Of a DNA stretch of 8,074 nt, positions 7,554 to 8,074 are shown piece by piece (position 1 is the stretch's first letter; every line of letters starts with the position of its first letter). The notes under the pieces are model-generated. The model worked only from the letters and a program-made list of their open reading frames with translations. It was not told where the DNA came from and ran no database searches. Source of the DNA: Acidobacteriaceae bacterium (GTDB taxonomy: Bacteria > Acidobacteriota > Terriglobia > Terriglobales > Acidobacteriaceae); NCBI GenBank assembly GCA_009781125.1, contig WQYS01000095.1, positions 1-8,074 on the forward strand, given 5' to 3'. Both the position numbers and the translations under genes were made by a program.

Positions 7554-8074
7554 ATGGCGATCTGCAGAACACTCCGATTAGGCCTACTGGTGGCGTCTGT
7601 TTTTGCCGTGCTGTGCTGCGCGCCTGCCGCCGCATCGGGTCAACGGCGGTCTGATCTGGCGCAGTGGGAGAAGGCCACAAAAGCGCGCGAAGTGCTGAAG
7701 GCGATTCCCGAGGCCCGGCGCACCCGGGCTGACTATAACCGCGCGCTCGATTCCTACCGTGCTGTTTATCACAGGTCTCCGAAGAGTGTTTATGCTCCGG
7801 ACGCAGTCTACGCCGTCGCCGAGCTTCTGGCCGAGCAGGGCCGCGTGCTGCATGATCGCAAGAGCCTGAAGGACGCTATCGGCCAGTATGAGTTTCTGCG
7901 CAAGCAGTATCCCAGAAGCTCGCTGCGCGCGCCAGCCCTTCTGGCCGAGGCGCAGATCAACCAGAACGGCCTGCATGACGCCGCTGCCGCGCGCGAACGC
8001 TACACGCTTTTTCTTAAGCAGTACCCTCGCAGCTCGCTTGCGGAAGAGGCGCAGGCTGGACTCAACTCTCTGCG
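7554..8074 (+). CDS. Secreted TPR-like protein, N-terminal part; possible N-acetylmuramoyl-L-alanine amidase
   Basis: ATG 7554 opens a frame that is still open at the window edge after 173 codons. Residues 1-27 form a signal peptide: R5 and R8, hydrophobic core about 9-23, AAA before a likely cut at 27/28. C21 and C22 do not sit in a proper lipobox. The mature part is helical and repeat-like, with units around 60-85, 107-130 and 143-168. The last two carry an identical KQYPRSSL (117-124 and 155-162), 38 residues apart, in the style of envelope TPR proteins such as BamD or CpoB. In Terriglobia I recall similar N-termini on N-acetylmuramoyl-L-alanine amidases, which would trim peptidoglycan in the periplasm. 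The catalytic domain would lie beyond the window, so this is inference. It lies 110 bp after alaS on the same strand. A GTG at 7524 is an alternative start, but it would put an unlikely extension before the signal peptide. Secretion and repeats are likely; enzyme identity is tentative. Confidence 0.75.
   Translation, partial: MAICRTLRLGLLVASVFAVLCCAPAAASGQRRSDLAQWEKATKAREVLKAIPEARRTRADYNRALDSYRAVYHRSPKSVYAPDAVYAVAELLAEQGRVLHDRKSLKDAIGQYEFLRKQYPRSSLRAPALLAEAQINQNGLHDAAAARERYTLFLKQYPRSSLAEEAQAGLNSL

Overview
The window looks chromosomal and comes from a GC-rich bacterium. The best guess is Acidobacteriota, class Terriglobia (the Granulicella / Terriglobus / Edaphobacter type). Three things point there: the large secreted protein that mixes YVTN beta-propeller repeats with Ig-like repeats, the sequence style of the alanyl-tRNA synthetase, and a synthetase gene followed by a secreted TPR-type protein. 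The assignment rests on family recognition, not on a search.

Layout. (1) Positions 1-4456, minus strand: one very long reading frame starts at 4456, runs left through the whole region and leaves the window without a stop. The visible part is 1485 codons. It encodes an exported protein with two consecutive beta-propeller regions followed by an array of Ig-like and related beta domains. (2) Positions 4457-4770: a 314-bp divergent intergenic region. It holds the ribosome binding site of the minus-strand gene, two palindromes (4564-4573 and 4582-4600), a long inverted repeat next to the synthetase (4664-4737) and candidate promoter elements in both directions. (3) Positions 4771-7443, plus strand: a complete alaS of 890 codons with all catalytic and editing motifs. 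(4) Positions 7444-7553: a short gap with two weak hairpins and no convincing terminator. (5) Positions 7554-8074, plus strand: the start of a secreted TPR-like protein, cut by the window edge, plausibly the N-terminal part of a cell-wall amidase.

How the genes relate. AlaS is a housekeeping translation enzyme. The gene after it is probably cell-envelope related and is only a neighbour on the same strand. The giant surface protein is transcribed away from both. I see no shared pathway and no mobile element, CRISPR array, RNA gene or defence system. The most interesting non-coding signals are the perfect operator-like palindrome at 4582-4600, the inverted repeat just upstream of alaS, and an identical TAAACT element 7-8 nt before both plus-strand start codons, neither of which has a Shine-Dalgarno sequence. 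This last pattern suggests leaderless transcripts. The most interesting coding signal is the modular surface protein, whose 14 cysteines outside the leader fall into seven consecutive pairs.
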